Source: Clostridia bacterium | GTDB taxonomy: Bacteria > Bacillota_A > Clostridia > Oscillospirales > CAG-272 | Reading direction: 5' to 3' | Assembly: GCA_017407885.1 (NCBI GenBank) | Contig: JAFQVU010000062.1 | Span: forward strand, 1-13,901 | Length of the DNA: 13,901 nt | Shown: positions 1-9,605 of the stretch, in pieces | Layout: the number at the start of each line of letters is the position of its first letter | Numbering within the stretch: the stretch's first letter is position 1 | Made by a program: the position numbers and the translations under genes | The notes under the pieces: generated by a model | Database searches by the model: none | What the model was told of the DNA's origin: nothing | What the model saw: only the letters and a program-made list of their open reading frames with translations

Positions 1-1259
1 AAGCCGGTGCGCAGGATGCGCATGAAGCAATTCGCCCGTCGAACCTTGCGTTTGAGCCGGACAAAATTAAAAAGATGCTCACGACGGATCAGTACCGTCT
101 TTATAAGCTTATCTGGGATCGTTTTATGGCGAGCCAGATGGCATCCGCGGAGCTTGATACCGTAACAGCCGATATTGAGGCAGGCGGTTACATTTTCCGC
201 TCAAGCGGATACACAGTGAAATTCCAGGGATATATGACACTTTACGAGGAGAGCGAGGAGCAGGCGACTGTAAACGCGGCAGACACCGACACTCCCGAAA
301 AGAGCGCGAGACTGCCGAAGATTGAGCAGGGCGACATTCTCAAACATGATGAAACGAAGCCTGCTCAGCATTTCACCGAAGCACCACCGCGCTACACTGA
401 AGCGGCGCTCGTAAAATTTCTTGAAGAGCGCGGCATCGGACGTCCGAGTACGTTTGCCACTATCATTACCACCATCATTGCGCGCGGATATGTTGTGCGC
501 GAGGGTAAATCGCTTAAGCCGACCGAGCTTGGTGAGATAACGACAAAACTGATGGTTGACAGTTTCCCGAAAATCGTTGATTACGAGTTTACTGCCAATA
601 TGGAAACCGATCTTGACGAAATCGCGAACGGCGTTGACACAGTAAGCGGTGTTCTTCACGGCTTCTACGACGATTTTGCAAAGACGCTTGATGTTGCCGA
701 GCAAACAGTTGACAGAACAAAATACCAGCTCCCCGTTGAGGAGACCGACATAATATGCGAAAAGTGCGGCTCGAAGATGGTCGTCAAGAATGGACGCTTC
801 GGCAAGTTTGCCGCTTGCCCGAACTATCCGGCATGTAAGAATACAAAGCCTCTTACCAAGGAAGGTAAGCCTGCCGAGGAAAAGAAAGAGGTCGTGACCG
901 ATATGGTCTGCGACAAGTGCGGAAGTCCGATGGTCATGCGTACCGGCAGATACGGCAGCTTCTATGCTTGCTCGCGTTATCCCGAGTGCAAGACCACGCG
1001 CCAGATAACAAAGGAGCTTGGTGTTGACTGTCCTCTCTGCGGCTCGAAGATAGTTGTAAAGAAGGGCAAGAACCGTACTGTATTCTACAGCTGCGAAAAA
1101 TATCCCGAGTGCGGATTCTCGTCATGGGATATGCCGACAAAGGAAAAATGTCCGCAGTGCGGAGAGATGCTTTACCGCAAGAAAGGCAAGCCGCTTATGA
1201 TATGCAAGCACGATGGATGCGGATTCAAAAAGGAAATTGAAGCAGATGACGCAGAATGA
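1..1259 (+). CDS. topA: DNA topoisomerase I, C-terminal part (5' end outside window)
   Basis: Type IA topoisomerase, which relaxes negative supercoils by single-strand passage. The first full codon is at base 3 and the frame runs open from the window edge. The first visible residues include QDAHEAIRP, a conserved motif that in this family lies some 40 residues after the catalytic tyrosine, so the Toprim domain and that tyrosine lie upstream of the window. Next come the core motifs [20 protein letters not shown] and [11 protein letters not shown]. The C-terminus carries four zinc-ribbon units, at about bases 750-840, 905-995, 1025-1115 and 1145-1235. The first three have a CxxC pair followed by a CxnYPxC pair ([24 protein letters not shown]). 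The last is shorter (KCPQCG...ICKHDGCG). The stop codon at 1257 overlaps trmFO by 14 bases, so the two are probably translated from one message. Identity is secure; only the N-terminal length is unknown. Confidence 0.96.
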   Translation, partial: AGAQDAHEAIRPSNLAFEPDKIKKMLTTDQYRLYKLIWDRFMASQMASAELDTVTADIEAGGYIFRSSGYTVKFQGYMTLYEESEEQATVNAADTDTPEKSARLPKIEQGDILKHDETKPAQHFTEAPPRYTEAALVKFLEERGIGRPSTFATIITTIIARGYVVREGKSLKPTELGEITTKLMVDSFPKIVDYEFTANMETDLDEIANGVDTVSGVLHGFYDDFAKTLDVAEQTVDRTKYQLPVEETDIICEKCGSKMVVKNGRFGKFAACPNYPACKNTKPLTKEGKPAEEKKEVVTDMVCDKCGSPMVMRTGRYGSFYACSRYPECKTTRQITKELGVDCPLCGSKIVVKKGKNRTVFYSCEKYPECGFSSWDMPTKEKCPQCGEMLYRKKGKPLMICKHDGCGFKKEIEADDAE

Positions 1260-2580
1260 GAATCCGGTAATTAATATAGTCGGAGCGGGACTCGCTGGAT
1301 GCGAGGCGGCATGGCAGGCAGTGAAGCAGGGCGTGCGTGTAAGGCTTTACGAGATGAAGCCGCATAAATATTCGCCTGCACATCACTCGGACGGATTTGC
1401 CGAGCTTGTCTGTTCAAATTCACTTCGCTCGAATATGCTCTCGAATGCGGTCGGTGTGCTTAAAGAGGAGATGAAGCTTCTCGGCTCGCTTATAATTGAG
1501 GCGGCATATGCATCGGAAGTGCCTGCAGGCAGTGCACTTGCGGTTGACCGCAAGCTGTTCTCGCAGTATATAACCGATAAATTAAAAAATCACCCCTTGG
1601 TGGAGATTGTCGAGGGAGAGGTCACGGAGATTCCCAACGGCATTACCGTTATCGCAACGGGACCGCTTACGAGTGAGGCGCTGTCCGAGTCGATAGGCGA
1701 GCTTATCGGTGAGGATTATCTGCATTTCTTTGATGCCGCCGCACCGATAATCAGCTTTGATTCGATAGATATGTCAAAGGCGTTCTATGCGTCGAGATAT
1801 GACAAGGGCGAGGCATCGTATATAAACTGTCCGTTCACTAAAGAGGAGTACGAGCGCTTCTATCAGGCGCTTATCACTGCCGAGGAAGCGGAACTGAAGG
1901 ATTTCGACAAGGCAGGACAGCTTACGGTATTTGAAGGCTGTATGCCGGTCGAGGTCATGGCAAAGCGCGGACACGATACACTGCTTTTCGGTCCGATGAA
2001 GCCGGTGGGCATTACTGTCCCACAGACCGGCGAGGAAGCGTACGCCATAGTACAGCTTCGACAGGAGAATGCCGAGAAGAGTATGTACAATATCGTGGGA
2101 TTTCAGACGCATCTCAAATTCCCGGAGCAAAAGCGAGTGTTCGGAATGATTCCCGGACTTGAAAACGCCGAATTTCTGCGTTACGGTGTCATGCACCGAA
2201 ACACGTTTATGAATTCGCCGAAGCTGCTCGATTGTACCTACATGATGCGAAACCGCCCCGGTCTTTATTTCGCCGGTCAGATGACGGGTGTTGAAGGATA
2301 TGTTGAGTCAGCATCGTGTGGACTTGTGGCAGGACTTAACGCAGCGAGATTTGCGCTCGGACTTGATGCGGTGAAGTTCACGCGCGAGAGCGTTATCGGC
2401 TCTCTTGCCTGCTATGTGAGCGACGAAGGTGTTGCAAACTTCCAACCGATGAATGCGAATTTCGGGTTGGTTTCTCCGCTGACTCACAAGGTCAAGGGCG
2501 GAAAACGTGCACGCGGTGAAGCAATGGGCACGCGTGCGATAGAATATATACGTGCTTTTACCGATAACACCGATGTGTAG
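1246..2580 (+). CDS. trmFO: tRNA (uracil-5-)-methyltransferase TrmFO, folate- and FAD-dependent
   Basis: Makes 5-methyluridine at position 54 of the tRNA T-loop, using methylenetetrahydrofolate and FADH2. It is a 444-residue soluble protein, the usual family length. An FAD-binding dinucleotide motif [11 protein letters not shown] lies at residues 13-23. [10 protein letters not shown] (55-64) and EGCMPVE (230-236) carry the two conserved cysteines, here Cys56 and Cys232, that correspond to the catalytic pair known in Bacillus Trm[20 protein letters not shown] near the C-terminus is the second FAD-contact block. I chose ATG 1246 because AAAAAGGAAA ends about 9 bases before it and because the glycine motif then falls at its usual place. 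An in-frame ATG at 1213 would add 11 residues encoded inside topA and lacks a comparable ribosome site. topA-trmFO adjacency is common in Firmicutes. Confidence 0.97.
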   Translation: MTQNENPVINIVGAGLAGCEAAWQAVKQGVRVRLYEMKPHKYSPAHHSDGFAELVCSNSLRSNMLSNAVGVLKEEMKLLGSLIIEAAYASEVPAGSALAVDRKLFSQYITDKLKNHPLVEIVEGEVTEIPNGITVIATGPLTSEALSESIGELIGEDYLHFFDAAAPIISFDSIDMSKAFYASRYDKGEASYINCPFTKEEYERFYQALITAEEAELKDFDKAGQLTVFEGCMPVEVMAKRGHDTLLFGPMKPVGITVPQTGEEAYAIVQLRQENAEKSMYNIVGFQTHLKFPEQKRVFGMIPGLENAEFLRYGVMHRNTFMNSPKLLDCTYMMRNRPGLYFAGQMTGVEGYVESASCGLVAGLNAARFALGLDAVKFTRESVIGSLACYVSDEGVANFQPMNANFGLVSPLTHKVKGGKRARGEAMGTRAIEYIRAFTDNTDV

Positions 2581-2621
2581 ACGGCGTCCCCAAAAACTAA
2601 GGGAAAGGATGATGATAAGTA

Positions 2622-3335
2622 ATGGAAAAGCTTCCGCGCTCACCAAAGGCGTTTGAAGAAAAAATCGGATACCGATACAATAACATAGATTTGCTTGTAA
2701 CTGCGCTGACTCATTCGTCCTATGCAAACGAGTGCAAGCCGCGCGGTGAGACGGCAGAGTATAATGAACGCCTTGAATTTCTCGGCGACTCGGTGCTTTC
2801 GATAATCGTCAGCGATTATCTTTTTAGGCACTATCCCGACACACCCGAGGGCGACCTCACACGAATCCGTGCAAGTGCGGTCTGCGAAAAAACGCTCGGC
2901 AAGCTTGCCGGGGATATCGAGCTTGGCAAATATATGCGCCTCGGGCACGGAGAGGAAATGAGCCACGGACGCGAGCGAATATCAATACTCGCGGATGCAT
3001 TTGAGGCGTTGCTTGCGTCAATTTATCTTGATTCCGGCTCACGTGAAGCGGTGGAAAAATTCCTGATGCCGCGAGTGATCCCCGAGATAAAGCAGTTCAT
3101 GGAGAACGGCAAGAACAAAGACCACAAAACCCTGCTTCAACAGATAGTACAGCAGGAGCGCGGCGAGATACTCGAATATGTGCTTGTCGGCGAATCGGGA
3201 CCCGACCACGCCAAGATATTTGAAGTCGAGGCGAGACTTAACAGCAATGTCATCGGTCATGGACGCGGTAAAAGCAAGCGTGAAGCCGAGCAGATGGCGG
3301 CGAAAGAAGCGCTTGTATTGTTCGGTGACAAATGA
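2622..3335 (+). CDS. rnc: Ribonuclease III
   Basis: Endonuclease that cuts double-stranded RNA, releasing pre-rRNAs from the 30S precursor and processing some mRNAs; it works as a dimer with Mg2+. The 237-residue length is typical. The nuclease domain (about 1-155) holds the signature NERLEFLGDSVLS at 48-60, with acidic residues Glu52 and Asp56, and the second acidic block DAFEALLASIYLD at 125-137 (Asp125, Glu128). All four metal-binding positions are intact. A double-stranded-RNA-binding domain follows (about 167-235), ending GKSKREAEQMAAKEAL. Start at ATG 2622: the preceding in-frame codons include a TAA at 2616, so no longer form is possible. The likely ribosome site AAAGGA (2604-2609) is 12 bases away, which is rather far. 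The stop overlaps the next gene in an ATGA. Confidence 0.97.
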   Translation: MEKLPRSPKAFEEKIGYRYNNIDLLVTALTHSSYANECKPRGETAEYNERLEFLGDSVLSIIVSDYLFRHYPDTPEGDLTRIRASAVCEKTLGKLAGDIELGKYMRLGHGEEMSHGRERISILADAFEALLASIYLDSGSREAVEKFLMPRVIPEIKQFMENGKNKDHKTLLQQIVQQERGEILEYVLVGESGPDHAKIFEVEARLNSNVIGHGRGKSKREAEQMAAKEALVLFGDK

Positions 3336-4357
3336 GACATATCAATATTCCGATATTCATTCCGCATATGGGGTGTCCGAACGCCTGCGTATTTTGCAAT
3401 CAGCGGCGGATATCGGGTAAGACGGAGTTTGATATACGCTCGGTTGAGGACGAGCTTCAGCGTGCGGTGGAGACTATCGACTACAGCGCATGCGAGGTAG
3501 AAATAGCCTTTTTCGGCGGAAGCTTTACCGGCATTGACCGAGGGGATATGCTCTATCTTCTGGAACTTGCCAAACGGTATATTGACGAGGGAAAGGCACA
3601 GTCGATCCGCCTTTCAACCCGTCCCGACTACATTGACGGCGAGATACTTGATATTTTAGCCGAATACGGCGTTACCGATATCGAGCTTGGGCTTCAAAGC
3701 ATGAGCGAGCATGTGCTTACTGCATCGAAGCGCGGACACACCGCCGAGTGCGCAAGACAAGCGTGCAGACTCATAAAAGATAGGGGATTTAATCTTGTCG
3801 GACAGATGATGATTGGGCTTCCGGAATCAAGCCTTGACGATGAGCTTTATACGGCACGCGAGATCGTGTCACTCGGATGTGATGCGGCGCGGATATACCC
3901 GACGGTGGTCTTCTGCGAGACGGAGCTTTGCGACATGATGCGCGGCGGCGCGTATACGCCGCTTGAAATGCAGGATGCCATAGAGCGTTCGGCCACGGTG
4001 CTTGAGGCTTTTTCTGAACACAATCTTCCCGTGATACGGCTCGGACTCTGCGCGGCGGATAATCTTTTCGACGAGGGTACTATGGTCGGAGGCGCGTATC
4101 ACAGCGCGTTCGGCGAGCTTGTATATTCGGAGCTTTATTATAAAAAAATACGAAAATATATCGAGTCATACGGACTTGATGATAAGATATCGGGGCGAGA
4201 TATTACAGTATACGTCCCGCGCGGCGAGACCTCGAAGGTGTCGGGGCAGAAGCGCGCTAACAAGGCGCGTCTTTGCCGTGAATACGGCGTGCGGAGTGTT
4301 AAAATAACCGAGCGCGAGGGCATGGAAAAATACACTGTAGAGGTAGTTCCCCTATAA
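3332..4357 (+). CDS. Radical SAM protein, Elp3-like, no acetyltransferase domain
   Basis: A 341-residue radical SAM enzyme of unproven substrate. Cys15, Cys19 and Cys22 in MGCPNACVFCNQ (CxxxCxxC) would hold the [4Fe-4S] cluster. FFGGSFTGI (60-68) is the SAM-contacting glycine motif. RLSTRPDYI (about 93-101), ELGLQSM and GQMMIGLP are the later barrel strands seen in Elp3-type radical SAM proteins. True Elp3 proteins carry a C-terminal GNAT acetyltransferase domain. Here there are only about 85 extra residues, with a GQKRANKARL segment and no GNAT motif that I recognise. The start overlaps the rnc stop by four bases (ATGA), implying coupled translation. Placement between rnc and smc recurs in Clostridia, which hints at a link with RNA or translation. 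A tRNA- or rRNA-modifying role is plausible by analogy with Elp3, but this is inference. Confidence 0.88.
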   Translation: MRHINIPIFIPHMGCPNACVFCNQRRISGKTEFDIRSVEDELQRAVETIDYSACEVEIAFFGGSFTGIDRGDMLYLLELAKRYIDEGKAQSIRLSTRPDYIDGEILDILAEYGVTDIELGLQSMSEHVLTASKRGHTAECARQACRLIKDRGFNLVGQMMIGLPESSLDDELYTAREIVSLGCDAARIYPTVVFCETELCDMMRGGAYTPLEMQDAIERSATVLEAFSEHNLPVIRLGLCAADNLFDEGTMVGGAYHSAFGELVYSELYYKKIRKYIESYGLDDKISGRDITVYVPRGETSKVSGQKRANKARLCREYGVRSVKITEREGMEKYTVEVVPL

Positions 4358-4394
4358 CAAATCACACAATTTCAGGGAAAGGAGAAAATCAAAT

Positions 4395-7300
4395 ATGTAC
4401 TTAAAATCACTTGAGCTGTTCGGATTCAAGTCCTTTCCCGACCGCACCGTGCTGAATTTTGACTGCGGAGCAACGGTCGTTGTCGGACCGAACGGAAGTG
4501 GAAAATCAAACATATCGGACGCGATGCGTTGGGTGCTCGGCGAGGTATCGTCGCGCCAGATACGCGGCACCAAGATGGAAGATGTTATCTTCGGCGGTAC
4601 CGATGACCGAAAGCAGATGAATTTCGCCGAGGTTACGGTTACGTTCGACAATTCCGACAGACAGATGGACATCGCCTATGACGAAGTATCGGTAACACGC
4701 CGTTACTACCGCAAGGGTGAGAGTGAATATTTTATCAACCGCAAACCCGTGAGACTTCGTGATATACACGAGCTTTTCATGAATACGGGTGTTGGTCGAG
4801 AGGGATATTCCATTATTGGTCAGGGACGTATCGCCGAGATAATCTCGCGAAAGAGCGAGGAGCGCCGTGCGATATTCGAGGAAGCGGCAGGCATCTCAAA
4901 ATACCGCTACAAAAAGGAAGAAGCAGAGCGCAAGCTTTCGAGTGTTGACGATAACTTGACGAGACTGCGCGATATCATGTCCGAGCTTGAGGGACGCGTA
5001 GGACCGCTCGAGCGTGAATCGGAAAAGGCGAAGAAATACCTTGAATATTTCGAGGTTAAGAAGCGTGATGACGTTTCGCTTTGGATATACGATATGGACA
5101 AGCTGGCACGCGATCTCAAGACCGCGGATGACAAATTGAAGCTTGCCAAGAATGAGCTTGATATCGTTAGTGAGGCGCTTGAATCGCTTGAAAGTCAGAA
5201 CGAGCGTATTTTTGAGGCTTCGCAGGAATCGAAGTACAAATACGAGCAGCTTCAGGGACAGGTTGACGCTTCACGTCAGAGCGCACATGAGCTTGACAGC
5301 AAAATAAAGCTGACGGAAAACGATATTACCCACCGTGAGGAGCAGATCACCCGAGCTGCCGAGGCAAAACAGCGTTTCGCAGAGAGAAGAGAACAGCTTG
5401 AGGCACTTTGCCGCGACAAGCAGGAGACGCTCAATGTGGCGAATGTCAATGCAGAAGCACTTTCGGGAGAGCTTTCAGAGCTTGAAGCAAAGAGCGATAC
5501 CGCACGCACGGCACGTGACGAGCTTCGTATACTGCTCGATAAACAGCTCGAAGAAATCAAGACCGCCGAAGAGCGGCTTGTTGATTTGAAGATCCGCCTT
5601 TCGGTGCTTGATACCACAGAGAAGAGTGACAGCGACAAGGCTGAATCGCTCAAAGAGGAGATCGACAAATACGAGAGCAGTACCGCGATGCTTACCGCGC
5701 GTGCTGACAAAGCCGAAAAGGTCATTGCCGACTACAAGAAAAAGAGCGATGAGCTTGCCCGTCAGCTTGGCGTGGTCAATTCCGATATCGAAAAGCTGAA
5801 GCGCGATAAGCAGGAGCTTATTGATAAGTCGAACGAGGTCTACCTCGAGTATACCGCGAAGAAGCACCGTATCGACGCTATACGCCGTATGGAGGAGCTT
5901 TTCGAGGGATATACACAGAGTGTGCGTTTCGTCATGAGCGAGTACGATGCAGGACATATAGCCGGTACATCGCGTGTTTCGGACGTGGATGCGAAGGGCG
6001 GACGGATCTACGGCCCCGTATCGCGCCTTATAAACGTGAGTGCGCGCTACACACTTGCTATTGAAACCGCGCTTGGTGCAAATATTCAGAATATTATAGT
6101 CGATGACGAAAACACCGCGAAGGCGGCTATCCGTCATCTCAAAGACAAGAATGCCGGACGTGCGACCTTCTATCCGATAAGCTCGATGAAGCCGCGCTAC
6201 AGTCAGATTCCCGATTCAGAGTGTGAGCGGTACGAGGGTTATCTCGGTACTGCAGACAAGGTGATTGAATTTGACGATAAGTTCGGCGGTGTTATCCGTA
6301 ATCTTCTCGGCGCCACGCTGATTTTCGATAATATCGACAACGGCGCGGCAATGGCGAAGGCGACCGGATATAAGGTGCGTGTGGTCACGCTTGACGGACA
6401 GATAATCAACGCGGGCGGTTCGTTTACGGGCGGTTCGGCGAAGCGTGATTCGGGTATGCTCACAAGACGTACCGAGACCGAAAAGCTGAAGCGCGATTCC
6501 GAGGAGCTTGCAAAGAAGCTCGATGAGATAAAGTCCGAGCAGACAAAGTGTGACAATGCGATTGCCGCGAAGACCAAGGAGGCATCCTCGATTTCCGCGC
6601 AGACGGCGATGCTGAATTCGCTTATCGGAGCGGAAAATACACAGCTTGAAGTCATCAAGAGCCAGCTTGGCGGCGAGCGCAATATGCGTGAATCGCTTGA
6701 ACGTGACCTTGATGCGATAAAGACCGATGCGGCAGAGCGTGCTGACGGTATATCAAAGCTGAAAGCGGAGGTCGATGAAACCGCCGCATCAGCAGAAAAG
6801 CTTACGGCGGAACGCCTTTCGGGTGCGTCGAGACTTGGTGAGCTTGAAGAGGAGATAGACGACTGTGAGCGTGAGCGCAGTGAACTGCTCGTTCGCCGTG
6901 CAGAGGCACTTAAAGACGTAGAGCTTGCCGAGCATGAGCTTGAAGAGGCACGTACACGCCTTTCGGAAAATGCCGCAGAGACCGATCAGAACGATCTGCT
7001 TGCGAGTGCTCTTGCCGATCAGAATAAGAATGCGGCACAGTCGCTTGAAGATATGCGCGCTGAACTTGCCGAGCTTGATAAAACGGTTGAAGCGCTTGAA
7101 AATGAGCGTACCGCAACCTCGGCGAAGAATCTCGAATATGAGCAGAAATTAAATCAGCTCCGTTCGCAGATTCGCGAAAAGACAAGTAAGCGTGAGCTTT
7201 GCTTCCGCGATCATACGCTTGCGGAGAATAAGTACAACAACCTTGTTGCCGAGCGTGACAAGCATACCGAGCGTCTTTGGGACGAGTACGAGCTTACCTA

Positions 7301-8021
7301 TACGGGTGCTGTGGAATGTCAGTATCCTCCGGTCACCGAGGAGACTCGCAGTACGGTGCTTGCCGAGCTTACCGAGTACCGCGCGAAGCTGCGTGCTCTC
7401 GGAAGTGTAAACCTCAATGCAATAGACGAGTATGCGGACGTTAAGACAAGATATGATTTCATGTCCGAGCAGATAGCAGACCTCGAAAAATCGAAGGACA
7501 ATCTGCTTGAAATTATCGTCAAGCTCGAGTGTGAGATGCGCGAGACGTTTGTCACGGCGTTTAATGAGATCGACCGTAATTTCAAGATAGTATTCGCCGA
7601 GCTGTTCGGCGGCGGTACGGCGGAGCTTTCGCTGGCCGATCCCGAAAACGTACTTACGAGCGGTATTGAAATACGTGTTGCCCCCCCGGGAAAGATAATC
7701 AAGAGCCTGACACTTCTGTCGGGCGGCGAGCAGTCGTTTGTCGCTATTGCAATAATCTTCGCAATACTGCGTGTTAATCCGACTCCGTTCTGTATCTTTG
7801 ACGAGATCGAGGCGGCGCTCGACGATGCAAACGTATTCCGTTTTGCCGATTACCTGCACCGTTATTCAAACCGTACACAGTTCATCGTTATTACCCACCG
7901 CCGCGGTACAATGGAAGTGGCAGACCGTATTTATGGCGTCACCATGCAGGAACGCGGTATTTCGACCATTCTGCCGCTTGATATCAATCAGGCGCAGGAG
8001 AAGCTCGGTGAGGGTAAGTAA
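4395..8021 (+). CDS. smc: Chromosome segregation and condensation ATPase Smc
   Basis: The SMC ATPase of the Smc-ScpAB complex, which loads at the origin and extrudes DNA loops to separate sister chromosomes. The 1208 residues match the family. The N-terminal head has the Walker A motif GPNGSGKS (31-38) followed by NISDAMRWVLGE. A long heptad-rich coiled coil covers about 165-505 and another about 690-1020. Between them is the hinge (about 505-690), with GRIYGPVSRLI near 536 and the conserved glycines GGSFTGGS near 674. The C-terminal head has the ABC signature LLSGGEQ (Ser1109-Gln1113) and Walker B FCIFDEIEAALDD (Asp1136, Glu1137). The final residue of the signature is Gln where many Smc proteins have Lys or Arg. 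The ribosome site AAAGGAGA (4377-4384) lies 10 bases before the ATG. It is followed by ftsY after 28 bases, as in the classic rnc-smc-ftsY cluster. Confidence 0.98.
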   Translation: MYLKSLELFGFKSFPDRTVLNFDCGATVVVGPNGSGKSNISDAMRWVLGEVSSRQIRGTKMEDVIFGGTDDRKQMNFAEVTVTFDNSDRQMDIAYDEVSVTRRYYRKGESEYFINRKPVRLRDIHELFMNTGVGREGYSIIGQGRIAEIISRKSEERRAIFEEAAGISKYRYKKEEAERKLSSVDDNLTRLRDIMSELEGRVGPLERESEKAKKYLEYFEVKKRDDVSLWIYDMDKLARDLKTADDKLKLAKNELDIVSEALESLESQNERIFEASQESKYKYEQLQGQVDASRQSAHELDSKIKLTENDITHREEQITRAAEAKQRFAERREQLEALCRDKQETLNVANVNAEALSGELSELEAKSDTARTARDELRILLDKQLEEIKTAEERLVDLKIRLSVLDTTEKSDSDKAESLKEEIDKYESSTAMLTARADKAEKVIADYKKKSDELARQLGVVNSDIEKLKRDKQELIDKSNEVYLEYTAKKHRIDAIRRMEELFEGYTQSVRFVMSEYDAGHIAGTSRVSDVDAKGGRIYGPVSRLINVSARYTLAIETALGANIQNIIVDDENTAKAAIRHLKDKNAGRATFYPISSMKPRYSQIPDSECERYEGYLGTADKVIEFDDKFGGVIRNLLGATLIFDNIDNGAAMAKATGYKVRVVTLDGQIINAGGSFTGGSAKRDSGMLTRRTETEKLKRDSEELAKKLDEIKSEQTKCDNAIAAKTKEASSISAQTAMLNSLIGAENTQLEVIKSQLGGERNMRESLERDLDAIKTDAAERADGISKLKAEVDETAASAEKLTAERLSGASRLGELEEEIDDCERERSELLVRRAEALKDVELAEHELEEARTRLSENAAETDQNDLLASALADQNKNAAQSLEDMRAELAELDKTVEALENERTATSAKNLEYEQKLNQLRSQIREKTSKRELCFRDHTLAENKYNNLVAERDKHTERLWDEYELTYTGAVECQYPPVTEETRSTVLAELTEYRAKLRALGSVNLNAIDEYADVKTRYDFMSEQIADLEKSKDNLLEIIVKLECEMRETFVTAFNEIDRNFKIVFAELFGGGTAELSLADPENVLTSGIEIRVAPPGKIIKSLTLLSGGEQSFVAIAIIFAILRVNPTPFCIFDEIEAALDDANVFRFADYLHRYSNRTQFIVITHRRGTMEVADRIYGVTMQERGISTILPLDINQAQEKLGEGK

Positions 8022-8049
8022 CCGGACAACCACTGAAAGGATATAACCT

Positions 8050-8955
8050 ATGGGATTTTTTGACCGACTTAAAGAAGGACTTTCAAAAACCAAGAACTCG
8101 CTTTTTAAGCAGGTAGACAACCTCTTTAAAAGCTTCGTGAGGGTTGACGAGGATATGCTTGAGGAGCTTGAAGAGCTTCTTATAATGGCGGATGTCGGTG
8201 TGGCTTCAAGCGAGGCGATAATCGAGCGTCTGCGCGAGCGTATCAAGGACGAGCGCATTACCGAGCCTGAGGCTTGCCGAGAGGCGCTTCAGGAGATACT
8301 TGTGGAGATGATCGGCGACGGCGAGGGGCTTTTACTTGATACAACGCCGAGCGTAATACTTGTCATCGGCGTGAACGGCGTCGGCAAGACCACGTCCATT
8401 GCAAAGATTGCAAACAGACTCAAGCAGAACGGTAAAAATGTCGTTCTTGCCGCGGCGGACACCTTCCGTGCCGCCGCTATTGATCAGCTTGCAGTGTGGG
8501 CGGAACGCGTAGGGGTGGAGCTTATCAAGCATACCGAAGGCTCGGACCCTGCGGCGGTTGTGTTTGATGCGGTCAGCGCGGCGAAAAAACGCGGTGCGGA
8601 TGTGCTCATAGTTGATACGGCAGGCAGACTTCACAACAAGAAAAATCTGATGGACGAGCTTGCGAAGATCAACCGCGTTATCGAGCGCGAGCTTCCCGGT
8701 GCATCGCGTGAAACGCTTTTGGTGCTTGATGCGACGACGGGACAGAACGCCGTAAATCAGGCGAAGGAATTCAAGAACGCGGCGAATATAACCGGACTCA
8801 TTTTAACCAAGCTCGACGGTACGGCGAAGGGCGGTATAGTCTTCTCGATAAAAGAGGAGCTTGATATACCGGTTAAGTTTATCGGCGTTGGCGAGCAGAT
8901 GGACGATATGCAGGAATTCTCTGCAGAGGATTTCGTTAATGCATTGTTTAGCTGA
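8050..8955 (+). CDS. ftsY: Signal recognition particle receptor FtsY
   Basis: SRP receptor GTPase that pairs with Ffh at the membrane and hands ribosome-nascent-chain complexes to SecYEG. The 301-residue protein starts almost directly with the N domain; it lacks the long acidic domain of E. coli FtsY, as expected for Firmicutes. A short amphipathic start (MGFFDRLKEGLSKTKNSLF) is the usual lipid-contact helix. The NG domain shows the P-loop GVNGVGKTT (107-115), DTFRAAA (137-143, part of the SRP-family insertion region), DTAGR (189-193, G3), TKLDGTAKGG (253-262, G4 plus closing loop) and GVGEQMDDM (279-287). The ribosome site AAAGGAT (8036-8042) sits 7 bases before the ATG. The stop at 8953-8955 precedes rdgB by 14 bases. 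Confidence 0.97.
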   Translation: MGFFDRLKEGLSKTKNSLFKQVDNLFKSFVRVDEDMLEELEELLIMADVGVASSEAIIERLRERIKDERITEPEACREALQEILVEMIGDGEGLLLDTTPSVILVIGVNGVGKTTSIAKIANRLKQNGKNVVLAAADTFRAAAIDQLAVWAERVGVELIKHTEGSDPAAVVFDAVSAAKKRGADVLIVDTAGRLHNKKNLMDELAKINRVIERELPGASRETLLVLDATTGQNAVNQAKEFKNAANITGLILTKLDGTAKGGIVFSIKEELDIPVKFIGVGEQMDDMQEFSAEDFVNALFS

Positions 8956-8969
8956 TGAGGGAAAACAAT

Positions 8970-9575
8970 ATGTATAAAATAGTACTCGCATCGAGAAATA
9001 AAAAAAAGATCCGCGAGCTTGAAACTTTACTTGCAGATCTTTCGTCTAAAGTGCAGGTTCTCTCCCTTGACGATATCGGATACAATGAGGATATAGTCGA
9101 GGACGGTGACACCTTCGCGGCAAATTCACGCATTAAGGCAACTGTTCCCGCGCGCCTCGGATACATCGGTGTCGCCGATGATTCGGGACTTGAGGTGGAT
9201 GCACTTGACGGTGCACCCGGAGTCTATTCGGCGCGTTATTCCGGCGAGGGAGCGACAGACGAAAAAAACAATGCAAAGCTTCTTGCGGCGCTTGATAATG
9301 TACCCGACGAAAAACGAAGTGCTCGGTTTAAAACGGTCGTGACCTGCGCATTCCCGGATGGCACTGATTTTCAGGTTGAGGGCGTATGCGAGGGAAGTAT
9401 ACTGCACGAGCAGGACGGTGACGGCGGCTTTGGTTATGATCCGCTTTTCTACTATGCACCGCTCGGCAAGACCTTTGCCGCACTTACTGCCGATGAGAAG
9501 AACGCGGTCAGTCACCGCGGCAAGGCGATGCGCGAATTTGTGAAGAAGTTCAAGGAATATATCGAGCAGGCGTGA
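8970..9575 (+). CDS. rdgB: XTP/dITP pyrophosphatase (HAM1/RdgB family)
   Basis: Hydrolyses non-canonical purine triphosphates (dITP, XTP, ITP) to monophosphates, keeping deaminated bases out of DNA and RNA. At 201 residues it has the usual length. Conserved blocks in order: LASRNKKK (6-13, phosphate binding), EDGDTF (44-49), VADDSGLEVDALDGAPGVYS (68-87, base recognition and metal binding), GGFGYDPLF (152-160) and VSHRGKAM (180-187). The start at ATG 8970 is preferred over the in-frame ATG 8955. Only 8970 has a ribosome site at a proper distance (GAGGGA, 8958-8963), and it puts the strand YKIVLASRN at the N-terminus as in relatives. The stop codon lies inside a small hairpin (9570-9586). It ends the tightly packed first half of the window. 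Confidence 0.96.
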   Translation: MYKIVLASRNKKKIRELETLLADLSSKVQVLSLDDIGYNEDIVEDGDTFAANSRIKATVPARLGYIGVADDSGLEVDALDGAPGVYSARYSGEGATDEKNNAKLLAALDNVPDEKRSARFKTVVTCAFPDGTDFQVEGVCEGSILHEQDGDGGFGYDPLFYYAPLGKTFAALTADEKNAVSHRGKAMREFVKKFKEYIEQA

Positions 9576-9586
9576 CAATTTCACGC
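9570..9586 (+). repeat. Short hairpin over the rdgB stop codon
   Basis: GCGTGA (9570-9575) and TCACGC (9581-9586) are perfect complements around a five-base loop, with a possible extra G-U pair outside. It covers the rdgB stop. There is no T-run after it (the next bases are TCTGACACC), so it does not look like an intrinsic terminator. It may simply be chance, or a 3'-end stability element, next to the larger hairpin cluster that starts at 9606. Confidence 0.4.
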
Positions 9587-9597
9587 TCTGACACCAT

Positions 9598-9603
9598 AAG
9601 GAG
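9598..9603 (+). promoter_or_regulatory. Strong Shine-Dalgarno (AAGGAG), probably the original yhbY site
   Basis: AAGGAG with a five-base spacer (AAAGT) to ATG 9609 is among the best ribosome sites in the window. It now serves the 51-codon ORF at 9609-9764. The conserved start of yhbY is 163 bases further on. Most other genes here have a purine-rich site 6-12 bases before their start, so I infer that this site belonged to yhbY before the hairpin-rich segment was inserted. The sequence itself shows only the site and the displacement. Confidence 0.6.
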
Positions 9604-9605
9604 AA

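Noticed and set aside
3178..3420. Plus-strand frame of 80 codons across the rnc/radical SAM junction
   Set aside because: Both overlapping genes are strongly conserved in their own frames here. This frame has no family features and no ribosome site.
5475..6137. Long open frame of 220 codons on the minus strand inside smc
   Set aside because: It is a shadow of the smc codon pattern: no ribosome site, no recognisable domain, and the smc frame is clearly conserved across it. The same holds for the minus-strand frame at 7149-7859.
7681..7690. Run of seven C as a possible frameshift or sequencing error in smc
   Set aside because: The frame encodes VAPPGK, which fits the conserved region before the ABC signature, and both flanks read correctly.
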